64,000 nt of DNA from Coprinellus micaceus (Eukaryota; Basidiomycota; Agaricomycetes; Agaricales; Psathyrellaceae), in NCBI GenBank assembly GCA_951394405.1, contig OX596342.1, positions 310,001 through 374,000 of the forward strand, read 5' to 3'. Shown in pieces: positions 44,738 to 57,370 of the stretch. The stretch's first letter is position 1. Each line of letters opens with the position of its first letter. Below the pieces are notes generated by a model. That model had not been told where the DNA came from and searched no databases. It saw only the letters and a program-made list of their open reading frames with translations. Both the position numbers and the translations under genes were made by a program.

Positions 44738-45743
44738 GGTAGGGTGTTCTGGTAGGGGGGAACGGCACCGAGGGGTCCAAGGACAACGAGGGAGATGAGG
44801 GAGGAGGCGCACGAGGGCGCCGTCTTATACCAATTCGCCCTGTCGCTGATTCGGGTACGAGAATCTTCTGTGTTGACATGCTGGAAACTCGAGGGAGGAT
44901 CTGTCAGACAAACAGGTTGTGTGCAAGATTTGAGATGTATTCGGGGCCAATTACCTGGGGAACCAAAGTAAGCCAGTGAAAATGACGAGAGACGATTCTC
45001 GTCATCACCAATCCCCTGGCCAAACTGAGCTGCGGTTGGACCTTTTTAGGGAGAAATGGCCCCTGTCGATGTGTACAGGTGCCGACATCGTGTATTTTGT
45101 CATTCTGCATTATTCACCCAGCCAAATGAATGGCGCGAGTTGGTATGGGGCGGTGTCACCCTCAATTAATATGACCGCGAGGAAGAGGAGTGCAGAGGTG
45201 CATGGACGAATCCGTTGATGAACCCAAAAAATTTAAGCGGCCTGAGAAGGTGGAAGTCAGGACGAAACATTGGAGAATGTCGCCGGGAGTACTTACATGC
45301 GCGCAAACGAGCGGATACTCTTGATTTCCATTCAGTCGCCCTTCCTTAATACGGCCTGAATCGGTTCCAAATTACCCGTTTCCTGCCTCGATTGCTAGTG
45401 AGGAGCAGGTCTGTCTTTGCGCAGTCACAGAAAATGGCGGGGCAATCATCAGTCCGGATAACTTCTAACCGAGGAAGATGGCACTAACCCTATAGATTCA
45501 TGGGTAACGACCCACAAGCTTTCCATACAATTTATACCAGTGCCCATTACACTTCAAAACATGGCCTTCCAAACCTCCCTGAGAGACAAGCGATGCGGGC
45601 CAGAATGCGGCGATCTCCAAGGAGGAACCGCACCTAGCGACTGTGCGGGCCCGTCAATAACGAAGACCGACATGCTCTAACCCGTGCAGCGGAACTCAAA
45701 CATTAGATCGTAAATAAAATCGTACGTACATGCTTGATAGCCG
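44738..45743. other. Intergenic, no gene seen
   Basis: Upstream region of the AMID-like gene and 3' flank of the next minus-strand gene. No supported frame. Confidence 0.5.
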
Positions 45744-48700
45744 TCAGGAAACCATGTTACTGTTCTCCGATTCCGTCTGGCCATCCCTAGTTAGGCGCTC
45801 ACCATCACGATCGTGCCCGTCATCTGAGAATGTGAGCACCCCCTCGTGGGGCCCTACGACCCTCAGAATATCAGGGATGCCATATTCGTGCGCTCCAATT
45901 TGGTCACCTTCGCCCCTGAGAGTCAGCTTCGATATCCGCGCCACGCTACCATCCTCGTCCATTGCACGAACTCCCACCCGCGTCAATTCCTTCGATCCCA
46001 GATAGAGAGAGTATGCCCGAGGTGCATTCGGGGACGGCTGTTCATCCTGCCGGGCGATACCCTCCACCTGGATGAGCGCTAGGAACATATTGAACGGATC
46101 CAGGTAGCCGTTCCAAACATCGACTGTCTCGACCATCTCCTCGAGCCCTCGTGGTTTGTTATCTCGCACTTCGGCCCATGCGGCGGAGATCTCCTGCAAT
46201 ACCATTGAGAATAAGTTTCAGAAGACGAATCAAAAACCTTCTCGAATCTCTGGGCTGAACGGATGTGGCTTACCTCACAGAATCGCTCCCAACTGGGACT
46301 AGCTAACCCTTTTTCCAACAGTTCTCTGGGAATGGGCGTGGTTTCTGGGGTAGTTGCGCTCCTGGTGACTGGTTCGACACCCCCGATGCCCTCTTGACCT
46401 TCGCAACCCCGAGGACCTTGGACGCTCGTCGCGTCCTTAGACTCGAACCTAAATATCTCCTTCATCTCCTCCAGCACGGGAACCCTGCCATCGACACTCG
46501 GAGCGTCGTTCAGCGGAACAACGATCACACTGACTGCACGATGTGAAAGCGGGGTGTCCCCCTCTACCTCGGTGGAAGTCTTGATATAGGCGGGTTCTTC
46601 ATCGCTTCGTTTGAGTGGCCTCACGGGCGTGCCGTACCGCAGGCCCGACGCAACCGCAAGTCCAGCAGGGTTTCCAGGATGAAGCCCAATGCGCCCGAGG
46701 TTATCTCTTTCGTGAAGGCGAATGGAAGGCGAAGACGATTGAGACCCTGCCCCTAGTACGGGCTGAGCAACCTCAACCGGCTGATCCAAAAATTCCGGCC
46801 CTGTAGCGAACGAGACGAAGGGATTGACGAGGCGTCCCCCGGGAGCAGCCTCTCCCTTGGTTTCCACCTTCTGCTCCTTCATTCGGACCGTGCCAGTCGA
46901 AAAGAGGCCGTTAGACACCTTCCGCCCGGGGTCTGGGCGGGATATGTTGGAAGACATGGGCCCTAGCGACTTGGTCACTACACCCCCGTTTGGCGGCAAC
47001 GACTTGGTGAGCGGTACGATGGGCTTGCTTGGTGGCGGTGGGGAGGACGGTGGGGGAATGCGAACCTTGTCCAGCGAGTTGGTACTCAGGAAGGCGTCCG
47101 GCTTCGGGAATCTCGGTTTATAGTGAACGTTTTTGCCGTGCTGGACGCGTTCATAGGCGCTATCTTGACCCTGATAGTACCCAGCTGCAGCGTGCGCTTT
47201 CTCCGCCAGCCAACCATGGATCCGCTCTTGCCAAGCCTGCTCCATGGGGTCGCTATATCGCCTAAAGGTGGCGCCAACGAGAATGAGGTAGACGACCCCC
47301 AGGCCGAGGACGCACGAGATGATGATACGGGGGATGAGGATGTCAAGGTTGGTCGGAAGGGATTCGCGTGGTTCTCCGATGGTGCCAGTTTGCCAGACGA
47401 AGGACATAATGCAGATGATGTAAAATATCATGGACCTGCGCAAAAATGAGGATCGGCGCAGATGGTCAACGGATACATAACGTACCACCCAAGCCAGACA
47501 GCCGGCATTGCAAGCATCACCCACACATTCCAGAAGATCGACGTCGACGTTCTTTCGGATTCCTGAGCAGGAAGTAACCGAGTTAGCTGGGTCATAGACA
47601 AACGAGAGTCACCCATTCGACGTACATTCGCCCACTCAGCTGCTTTGTGCGTCTTCCGCATCGTCCCAAAACGAATAATGTAGAGACAGCCATAGATCAA
47701 GCTCATGAACGCGCAAACTAGGGATAGCAAGGCTGAGAAGCGCGTCAACGGATTTGCGGCGGCAGACTCAATTTGGAGGATCGTCAAGATAGCCCTATTA
47801 AGTGCCAACAGTTAGCTTGGGGAATGATACAATGGAATGGAAGGGCTCACGAAAGCAGTAGGACCGAGATGATATTAAGCGTCTTCCACTCCCTCATCAA
47901 CGAATCAATGAACGCTTGCCACGAGCTTCTCAAGTTCATGTAGGATGCTGACGTTTTCGTATCGCTTCCACCATGCCACTCTTGCGGGAATACGCCCTGG
48001 TAGAGCAGCATCTTGTTCAACCCCTCCTCTTTATCCAACTCCACCGCCTCCAACGCCATCCGCTTGATCTCCCCCATTCCCAAATTCGCGTCCTGGAATA
48101 TCCTCGTCACCCTTGAAAAATAAAGGGCTGGGAAGCGCAGGAGGAAGTGGAGATAGATTTGTCGAGGTATTATGTCGAGGAAGAGAGTCACGGCGATGGC
48201 ATACCATGTCACTTGAAAAATTGCGCTGTTCTCTCCATGCACCTTGCTCTCATGCAACGAGTGGCTCCGCCGGTGTGCAGAGGTGGGAGGGGCAAACAAG
48301 AATTCACTAACAGGAGATGTGATCTCGACGTCAGGATCGTGGTATGAGAGCACGTCTGTGCCCTCGTCGAGTGTCGGGGGTTGCTCCCTGCCTGGTTGGC
48401 CTGGGTGAGCTGTCGAAGGTTGAGGACTCAGAATTGACGCTGCTGGGCTCGGAACAATGTAATCCGTAAAGTTTTCGCTTCTAGAAGCACGCGATGAAAG
48501 GTCCCCGTGCCAGCGTTTCGACCTCCGAGCTGACGGAGCCCGCGATACAGCCTCACTCGACACCGAATAGTCGGGAGGGAGGTCTATGACTGAAGGCGCA
48601 CTGGCAGGTACCGAAACGGTACCCCACCCGACAAATGGAGCGACCAGTGGTGGAGATGTTGCTGGAACGGGCGTGTGCATAGTTGGGATTTGTGGTGGTG

Positions 48701-50606
48701 CTGGTGGGCTGATGTCGATTGGCGGGTACTGCAATGGCGGAAGGGAAGGCTGTACATGGGGACGTTTGTGGTATCCTAGCGGCACCACCTCCGGGGGGGC
48801 CACAGCAGGAAGAGCGGATGGCTGGATTATAATCGGAGGATGAGGGCGGGGAGACCGTGATCGGGATCGGGATCGAATCGTACTTCTACCCCTATTCCTA
48901 CTCCTACTCCTGCTCCTGCTCCTACTCCTACTCACCCTTCTCACCCTTCCAGGGCGTGTCGGGGGACGCACGACTACTGGAGTTTGGGGCAGAGGCCTCG
49001 GGATGACAAGCGGTGGCGGTTGAATTACTGGCACAGGCCCAGTATGTCTGACTTGAGGCTGGGCAGTAGTCCAACCGGGTCGTGCTGACACGTACTGTAC
49101 TGGTGATTCCCTTCCAGACCTACTCCGACCACGCGACTCCGAACGAGGTGGAACGGCCGTTCCCATCGCTGGAATTCCTGGCTGCACTATCATTGGGGGT
49201 GCTGGGAGTGGCGTTGGCAATGGCGGTATCAAGACGGGCACCTCCCCGGCTGGGGGTTGCATGGTAGTAGGCTGCGGCGGGACTGGGGCTGGGGGGATGT
49301 ATGAAAAAGGACGTGGTGGCGTTGGGATTCGCGGTAATATGGTGGGGACGTGGGATTGCATGGTAGTAGGCTGCATCGGGACTGGGGCTGGGGGAATGTG
49401 ATGGGGTGGTGTTCGCATTCGCGGTACTATGGCGGGCACGTCCCAGGCTCGGGGTTGCATGGCAGTAGGCTGCATCGTTACTGGTGGGAGTAACTGCGGC
49501 CGGCGAGGAGATCGAGATCGGGAGCGTCGTGGGGAGCGAGTCCTGCTACGCGAGGTAACTGGAGGGAGCACGGTGGGCATCTGCGGTTGCATCTGCGCTA
49601 GAGGAATCGTAGGTGGAATGAGCCTTGAAGGCGGAGAGCGTGAACGCGACCTGGAGTATCTGTACCGCATAACTGGTGAGCGGCTCCTGCTGCGGCTCCT
49701 GCTACGACTTCTTCCATAATGTGCATCCCTAACCCGACTCCGCCTCTCTCTTTCCTTGTCTCTTCCCCCGCCCTCCGCTTCTCTTTCTATCTCTGCTCTC
49801 CTTCCCCTCACTCGTTCGTATAGTTCTTCTGGATGCCGGTGGGGGGATACGGATTGACTGCGATACCGCCGCGCTGGACTTGTTTCGCGACTCTCGTCCT
49901 GACGTCTAGTAGGGGTAGCATGGTGAGAGTCAGGCGAATCCCGCCGATATCGCGGCTCCCTGGAGCGCGTGCGGTACTGCTCACGCGGGGAAACTTCGCG
50001 GTGGTAGGGAGACCGTGCACGTCGGTCCCTCTGCATTGACGACGGACGGTACCAACTTTCGGAAACCGGATGTCCGATAGGTGAAGATGGCCTAGATGGT
50101 GGGCGGTACCAGGATGCACCGTGGCGCGTTGGCGATTTTGCACGTCGGCCTCTTAAGCTTTCGCTGGATGGGAGATGGTCCCGTCCGTACATCCGCTTTT
50201 CTCGAGGCGGGGGGTAGTACCAGGAGGTGGTCAGAGGCGGCGGAGGTGCAAAGGGGTTATGAGTCGATTGGTAGTGCATCTCCTGGCGTCCATGAAAGGG
50301 ACGTTCGCGGATTGGGTACATCCTAGAGGGTTCGGGGTATGCCCGATCTTGGAACATCGGTGGAGCTGGCACAGGCGCTCGACCTGGCAAGCCTCCGACA
50401 GGAACCTCGTCGATGGTTCTATCCCTTCCCTTCCCAAACATCTTCCTGAGCCCGAGTGCGAGAGATGGCTTGAACGGGTCCACCGGTACGTAGCCTTTTC
50501 CTTCCTCCCCTCGTCCTCCATGTCCTGGACCAAAGGCTGCACCGGAACCACCTGCACCTCCGTACGCGTCCTCATGATAGAATGGCGGTACTGTATAGGA
50601 ATCCAT
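45744..50606 (-). CDS. Multi-pass membrane protein with long Arg/Ser-rich N-terminal extension
   Basis: Paralogue of the gene at 39455-43215. Exons 50606-47851, 47794-47626, 47562-47486, 47435-46274, 46193-45744 (introns 49-80 nt); about 1537 residues. Two internal exons (169 and 77 nt) have exactly the sizes found in the paralogue. The start (MDSYTVPPF...) leads to YVPVDPFKPSLALGLRKMFG and DRTIDEVPV, then a roughly 700-residue Pro-rich, Arg/Ser-rich extension with RS dipeptide clusters at about residues 295-330, 350-370 and 555-590 (for example SRSRSRSPPSR). The membrane part begins near residue 795 (WYAIAVTLFLDIIPRQIYLH) and has the same spans as the paralogue, with RRYSDPMEQAWQERIHGWLA after the last. 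RS-rich repeats are normally associated with nuclear splicing factors, so their fusion to a membrane protein is odd. Function unknown. Confidence 0.85.
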
Positions 50607-51678
50607 GGGCGATTGGAATTAGAAAGGGAGAAGTTCGAGGAGAGCACCAAGCAAGGTGGGAGCAAGCGCCCATATATCTCGAAAATTGAACAAAAGACTC
50701 ACACAGCCCGGGGTACCAAAAATTCCGACATCATCACTTAACAGCAAACGAGCCAAATGGAAGCCTAAGTGAAATGGAAAGCACTCTACTCCCACTATTG
50801 AGATGGAGGCTGCAAGCTGGAGGATGAGGTGTGATTCAGCATGTCGCGCTTACGTGGGTGAAGGAGAGCAGGGCGAAGACGCAGACTCGGAAGCGCCCAA
50901 GGTTGGGGCAATTTCCGTTCATATTCCCACGGATCCACGTGCCAGCGGGGCCCTGATGTTTGGGCGCTTATTTCGAACCTGGACCCTTTCATTTCTAGCA
51001 CGTTCTCTCTCTACTTTGAGCCCTGTCACAAAAGCTCACATTATATTCTGACTTCTATCCAATCACGCCCCCACACCAGTGCAAGACCTAGTCGATCGTG
51101 GCCAGGTCGAGCGCGATTCACCCGAGACACGATAGAAAGCGCCGAGGCTCTCTCTAACGAGTCATGAAGGCATCCTATTTTTCATACACTCCCTAAGACC
51201 TCCCCCGACAGCCGCACCACGTCGGAATGCTCTTCAATGATCACATCCAGTAGGTTCGAGTGCGGGGGGAGGACGCCGTTTGAACAGACATCGAGATAAA
51301 GTTCTTTTCCATATATCTGTCGACCCCCTATATCTCTTCTTTCGCGAAGTCTGCAATATCAACTCCCGGGTATAGGTTGGTGCTAATGTCGGTTTCGAGC
51401 GGGTCTGTTCGTGCAGTATTCTCAGGCCTGGCTGGTTCAGCAAAGGCCTCAACACGGAATAGGAGAACTCACAGTGTCTGAATTGCTCGAAAACGAGCTT
51501 GGGTCAAAGCACGGGGCAGGTTAACATGGGCCGCTGTAGGAAGGAGGTGAACCGTGGGCCATGGTCGGAACGAAGCCCCTATCCGGCAACCCCTGCATAG
51601 CCGGGACGCCGTCACGTGCTTGCCCCAAATAGGAACGGGGACATCGCGTCGGCCACACCTTGAACCTGAACCACAACC
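50607..51678. other. Divergent promoter region
   Basis: Between the RS-rich membrane protein gene (minus) and a FunK1 gene (plus). No further gene found. Confidence 0.5.
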
Positions 51679-53967
51679 ATGGACCACAATTCCTGCTCTT
51701 CATCGTGTAATTCGTATACCTCCGGCTCGTACTCTGACTACACTTCATTGTCTGGCGACGCAACCAGTCAGTTCTGCGACCTTGAAGCCCATTTGGTCAT
51801 ATTGACCCAGATCTAGGTTACGATGAGGCGCCGCTTGCCCTCTTACAACAGCTGGAAACCGAGATCGGTACCAACATACACCTCGACGTTGACCTATCGA
51901 AATTTGCGCAGGAAGTCTGGGGTCTTGAGAGGGAAGCGGTTGAGAAGGTTCTGGCCATGTCGATCGCGTTGGAGGCGGGAGAGGCAGATGCGTTTGGGGA
52001 AGGTAGCACGGACGACAGCCTTCACAGGTCATTCCTCATAGCATCTAGTAGAATGCTGAAGGAGGCGGCGAAGGAGCTTGGTGATGAAGAGAACGGAACA
52101 TTCACGGACACCTTCTGGGATCGCCTGCGCCAGAACCCCGCCAGCAGATCTCGACACAGCGTGCCGGACGTCGTTAATAGCTGGAAGCCCCTTCCTGGCA
52201 ACGGTGCCGCTCCGAACCTATCGGTAGCGAAGGGAGTATTCGAGCTCAAACGGACCGCAAGGGAGGGGGAGGTGGAAGAAGAAGTGCTGGAGGATGAGGA
52301 TGAGGACGCCCAGGTACAGAAGGACGAAGAGGCCCAGGATGAATCAAAACTGACGCCGGATCCAACGAACGGCCCCGACGGCCAGCGGTCACAGGACAGC
52401 GAGGCGTCAAAACGGACGACATCCACGCTAAAACGCTCGTTCGACTCCGTGAAGGATGCGGACGACGAGGAGGGAAGATCGACGAAGAAACAACGGTCCG
52501 ATGACACGTCGGCCCTTAGCAACTCACTCCTCCCTGTGTATGCAACTGAGGCCATGGCATCGAGCAGCCGTTATTATGTAGTCGGGCTAGTCGTCGATCG
52601 GTTCACGGTGACCGTGTGCTACTTCGACCGCTTCCTTGTCACCTGCGTAGCCTCCTTCTCGTTCGAGGAGGAGCCCTCGAAGCTCGCCCTCGCTCTCTAC
52701 GCCATGAACCGCTGCGACCGCCTGCGTGCTGGGTTCGACCCGCACCTTCGGACCTCGGCCAATGATGCGGAAACTAAACCAACGCCACCCGTCGAGGACG
52801 TCGTTGGTTCGGTCTTCGAATACCCCGACACTCCCTCCTCCCCTGGCATATGCCTCCGGGTCGACGGGGTCATAAGACGACCCGACGAGCTCATCGGTCG
52901 TGCGACGGCGGTGTACAAGGTCCAGCGTCGCTTACCTGACGGGACCTTCTCCGAGGAGGAGTTTGTCTATAAGCTCAGCTGGCCGTCGAGGAACCGACTC
53001 TCCGAAATAGAAGTCGTCGAGAGACTCAAGGCAAGGCTTCCTGATGAGGCACATGATCACCTCCCCGACTTCACCTTTACCAGGACGTTCACCGCCGACG
53101 ATCTCGACCTCCCTTGGCTCCGACTCGGGCTCAACCTTACCCCCGACAACTACAACGATCGGGTGCTCCGCGGTATGTTGGGGAAATTCTACCACAAGCT
53201 CTGGGAAGCAGGGTCCATCGAGAACTTCAAGCAAGCGTGGCTTGATTGCGTCGAGTGTAAGTATCAAGCTCCTCTTTGACATATCCCCCGTCCTCAAATT
53301 CTTCTTAGGTCTCTATCTCGCACGCAAGCTCGGCAAGGTGTTGCATCGCGACCTCAGCGAAGGTAACCTCATGATCCTCAAGGTCGCGGAAGGTAGAATC
53401 AAGGGCGTCTTGAACGACTGGGATATGGCCCAGTTCGTTGACGCAGAAGACAGCAACGTGGCCTCGGACGACGAACATCGCACCGGTACCCCTCCCTTCA
53501 TGGCTCACGACCATCTCAAGAAGCAGCGCGTCCCCCACTGGTTCCGCCACGACCTAGAATCCCTCTTCTACATCCTCGTCTGGGCCGCCCTCCACTACAA
53601 TCTGAAAGAGGGGACACGCGATCGAAGGCCCCACCCGGTTGTTGCTGGCTGGACGAGTAGCGGGGACGACAACCGAAGCAGCAAACTCTTGATTCTAACG
53701 TACGACAGCGACCTTGTGGAGGAGACCTCCGCCACAGTGAAGTCTGAATTCGCTGGCGTCCTCGTGGAGTGGATTGGACCTCTCCAGCTCCTCTTTTCGG
53801 ATGCGTGGCAGACCCACCACCAGCGCCTTAGGGTAGATTCCAGCGCTGTGTCGAATCCTGCTACATGGGGCGGGGATCTTACCTTCAAAACGTTCATGGC
53901 CGCGATCAGCGTCACCCCTCGTACTTGGGGCATTCCTAACTTTCTGGACAGCGCTGACGACTTTTAA
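51679..53967 (+). CDS. FunK1-type fungal protein kinase (copy Q)
   Basis: Exons 51679-51766, 51811-53256, 53309-53967; introns 44 nt (GTCAGT...ACCCAG) and 52 nt; about 730 residues. It starts MDHNSCSSSCNSYTSGSYSD, almost the same as copy T, then LALLQQLETEIGTNIHLDVD and FAQEVWGLEREAV. An acidic linker is followed by STLKRSFDSVKDADDEEGRS and VTVCYFDRFLVTCVASFSF. Kinase from DELIGRATAVYKVQRR with YKLSWPSRNRLSEIE (ATP-site lysine); catalytic HRD 524-526, N531, D548 in LNDWDMAQF, GTPPFMAHDHL, and C-terminal RTWGIPNFLD. Putative soluble serine/threonine kinase. Copies Q and T are the most similar FunK1 pair in the window and lie in opposite orientation with copy R between. Confidence 0.9.
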
Positions 53968-54445
53968 ACGACAGTTCGTGCACCACGTGTGCGTCTGCGA
54001 GTGTGCAGATACGTTCAACGACCGAACCGGTTGAGAGACCACGATGAGCATTATGGGTGTGAATGCCAGTATATTAAGAGGTGCGTGCCTGAGCTGTTGC
54101 CGTAGCATCCACATCTCTTCCTGGGTTCCAGTATTTCAGTTCTACTCGATCGAATTATCAAATCCCATGGAGATTAGTTACCCCAAGTCAACACATTGAT
54201 ACGTATACTCTTTATACCATTGTCAATAACTATACCTCCCCTCAGATGGCCTCGACACCCGAGCTACTATACGATGCATAACGAGCCGTACTCCATGCTC
54301 GCCGTGAGATTCCTTCTTCCAAAGCTCGAATGACGTGATAACAAGTGGGGGAGCACATATCCATTACTTAACGAACCAAGTAGTCTATCGTCCTGGGCCT
54401 GATCCTTAGCACGTCATGGACGAGCTATGCGGTGGGATACTCCGA
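53968..54445. other. Intergenic between convergent FunK1 genes
   Basis: Shared 3' region of copies Q (plus) and R (minus). No gene. Confidence 0.5.
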
Positions 54446-56821
54446 CTAAATATCAAGAATGTCAGGGACGATGGCCCAATCCGCGATGTTCTCCTCAGTG
54501 CAGTTGACGGCCGCCATGAAACCCCGGAAGGTAACTCCTCCGCTGTACGTCTCGTATTCCGGATGTTTGAAGCCCTTGCCATCCTGGTTATTGTAATTGG
54601 AGCGAGCGAAGAAAAAGAACTTGCGGAGAGGCTTGATCCACTGGTCGAGGAGTGGTTTAAATTCCTCCTTGATCTGATCGTCCAGCTCCAAAGGTTCCAA
54701 GGTGCCGACGATTGTTATTTTGTTGTTCCAATTGCTATTGTCTCGTTGAGTCCAGGGGACAAGCACAACGTTCACAAGCTCGTCCCGCGTTCCTTTGGTC
54801 AGATCGTAATGAACTGCTGCCCAGATGAGCACGTAGAAGAACGATTCAAGGTCGTGGCGGTACCAATGGGAAATGTCGGAAGCGCCCTTGGAAAGTCGGT
54901 CCAGCGCCAGGAAGGGAGATGATGCCGTTCGATGATGGGCCGCCGTGAGCATGTCATTCAAGACGTGAATGAATTTGGCCATATCCCAGTCATTGAGAAT
55001 ACCACGAACGGCTCCCGACGTGGCCATCAGGTTGCGCTCACTGATGTCGCGATGCAAGATCCCCTTCTTGTATGCTAGGTAATGGACTGTGAGAGGGCAT
55101 ACTCAGTATTGAGACATCATTCAGGTAGAATCGGCAATTGACGCTTACTTTGAACGCAATCCAAGAATACCTTCTTAAACTCTTCGATTCCTCCAGATTG
55201 CCACAAAGGGACGTAGAACCTGGATACAATCCTTCGAAAAACGCGGTCCTGGAAGTTCTTCGCAGTGAGGGAGAGGCCCATGCTCAGCCACGGGAGCCGT
55301 AGATCCTGCGCAGAGGACGTAGATGAGAAAAAGAACTCTGGAAGGTACTTGTGGGCCTCCTTTGGCAACAGAGTTTTGAGCTCCTTGACGATGTCTACCT
55401 CGGAGGTGCGATTTCTAATCGGCCAGCTATTCTTCAGCACGTATGGCTCGACCTCATAAGAGCCGTCAGGGAGCTGAAGACGGACTTTGTGGACTGTGGT
55501 GCCTCTGCCGATGAGGTCGTCGGAACGTCGCAGGACCTCGTCGATTCGGAAGACAACAGGGACTGCACTCTCCGGACTCCATGCGCGCGAGCTCGAGGTA
55601 CCCTCTCGCTGAGGATTGGCGGATTGCAACTCCTCTGGGGATTCATGTTCAGGAGTGAGCCTGGTGGGCTCGAGGAAGAAAGGCGGAAACTCGAAGTACG
55701 AGCCTACGATCTCCAGGACAGGTGGAGCCGAGTCTGGCTCATTATCCGAAGACGCTTCTGTGGTGTCGCTGGGCTCTGTGGCGATCGATGGCAAGGCGCG
55801 CAGGTGTGGGTCGATTCCGATTTGGCGGTGATTGCTGATGTTCAAGCCGTACGCCACCAATGCAAGCTTCCATGGCTCCTCTGCAAAATGGAAAGAGGAA
55901 GCGCGCAAGACATGGAACCGGTCCAAGTAGCAGACAGTGACTATAAATTTATCGATCACCACACCGATCATCCAAAAGCGACTGGTCGCGGCGAAGGCTT
56001 CGATGCCATAGGCAGCCATCTGCTGGAACTTGTCGCTGAACTCTTCAGGGTCTCGACGGCCGCTCTTGTTGTGCTTCTTCCGACTGACCGAGTCTTGAGT
56101 ATTTCCTCTCTTCCTCTTCGTCCCCTGAGAACCTTCCGAGGCAGCCATGGCGGCAGGAGGGCCGGACCTGAGTCCACCACGACCCTGGAGATTTGCATCC
56201 TTGGGAACCGTGCCTTTCACCGTGGACTTGTTCTTGAACTCGAAAATGAACCTGACGGCGGCCCAACTAGGAGTCGCCTCTGTAGGTATGCCGTCGTATA
56301 AGCAGAGGTTGTCGGGCTTGCGTTCGCGTCCTTCTTGTACCAGGGCCTCCCCACCGAGGCTGTCCCAAATGGCCTTCGTGAGGGTGTCCTTGACCGTAGG
56401 GTCACCGAGCTCTTTCATTGCCTCTTTCAACAGTTTCGACAGGAAGTCGCGGAAGGGTTTGTGCAGGCGGGATTCCGGAGTCAAGATCCCGTACTCTTTC
56501 ACCTTTTTGGCTGGAGTACTCTTGTAGTTGGCGTTTTTGAGTCGTTTGATGTCTTCCATGCTGATACCCCAGACGTGAATGGCGAACTGCTTCAGGTCGA
56601 TGTTCGCGTGGTGATAATCGCCGATCTCGTCCTTGATGTGTTGCTTCACAGCTTTCATGTCCATCCTCCGGACGTCTTCGCTGATAGCAGGCGGTCGCCT
56701 GGCGGAGATCGAAAACACTTTCTGAGTTGGCTTGTTAGGCGTCGTCTTTGGCAACTCTGGCGAGATTTGTCAGTGATGCACGCAGAGAGCTGACGAAATG
56801 CACCGTACTTGGCTCAGCCAT
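54446..56821 (-). CDS. FunK1-type fungal protein kinase (copy R), diverged
   Basis: Exons 56821-56809 (13 nt, ATGGCTGAGCCAA), 56756-55149, 55086-54446; introns 52 and 62 nt; about 753 residues starting MAEPKLPKTTPNKPTQKVFS. The main frame otherwise opens only at a TTG. The N-terminal block is LKQFAIHVWGISMEDIKRL; the linker has a basic KRKRGNTQD patch. Then VTVCYLDRFHVLRASSFHF and FEFPPF. Kinase from DDLIGRGTTVHKVRLQ; the ATP-site lysine is in YVLKNSWPIRNRTSEVD. Last exon: HRD 552-554, N559, D573 in LNDWDMAKF. The activation segment lacks the GTPPFMA motif (SSPFLALDRL instead), and the end reads ADWAIVPDILD rather than RTWGIPNFLDD, so this is the most divergent copy. It may still be active because the catalytic residues are intact. 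Confidence 0.88.
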
Positions 56822-57370
56822 CTCGGCTGCGGCTCAGTGGCTTAGACAAGCGCGATGTTGGGTGATGGTGGAAAGAGAAAGGTTGAGTGGCACAACCTGA
56901 CAGTATTTGTAGCCCGCTTCTGTTTGTACAATGATGGCGTCGCCCTCTTCCTGAATTGGCAAGTCAAGCACGTGTAGTTGAAGTGAACTTCGGCAGCGGG
57001 GTCCCGCCCAATTACCGTTTTCAGACACCCAGGGCAAGGAAGCAACTGTTGATAAGCAATCCCACCGAGATATACCAAAGCCTCACGGCCAGCCTCTACG
57101 AGCTCTACATTTGGCAGAGCCTAACCGACATATCATTGATGCGCATATATGCAGAGGTACATGAGAGGATCAGGCCTATAAGGTATCGAGTATTAGAAAC
57201 GCAAAAGAGGAAGACATCTAGGTGTATGGATATAATAGTGTATGATTATTCTAAGCCAAATAAGGATAGATTCTGGTATAGGCAGACATAAAACCTGCTG
57301 GGTATATAACACCTTGGTTCTGGAAGGTGGAAGAAATTTTGGAGGGAGAGAAGGAAGAGAACGGTTCGGG
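56822..57370. other. Intergenic
   Basis: Promoter of copy R and 3' flank of copy T. Short frames here have no recognisable content. Confidence 0.5.

Noticed and set aside
56956..57291. 111-codon plus-strand frame upstream of FunK1 copy R
   Set aside because: No domain, overlaps promoter sequence, and no splice or start support.
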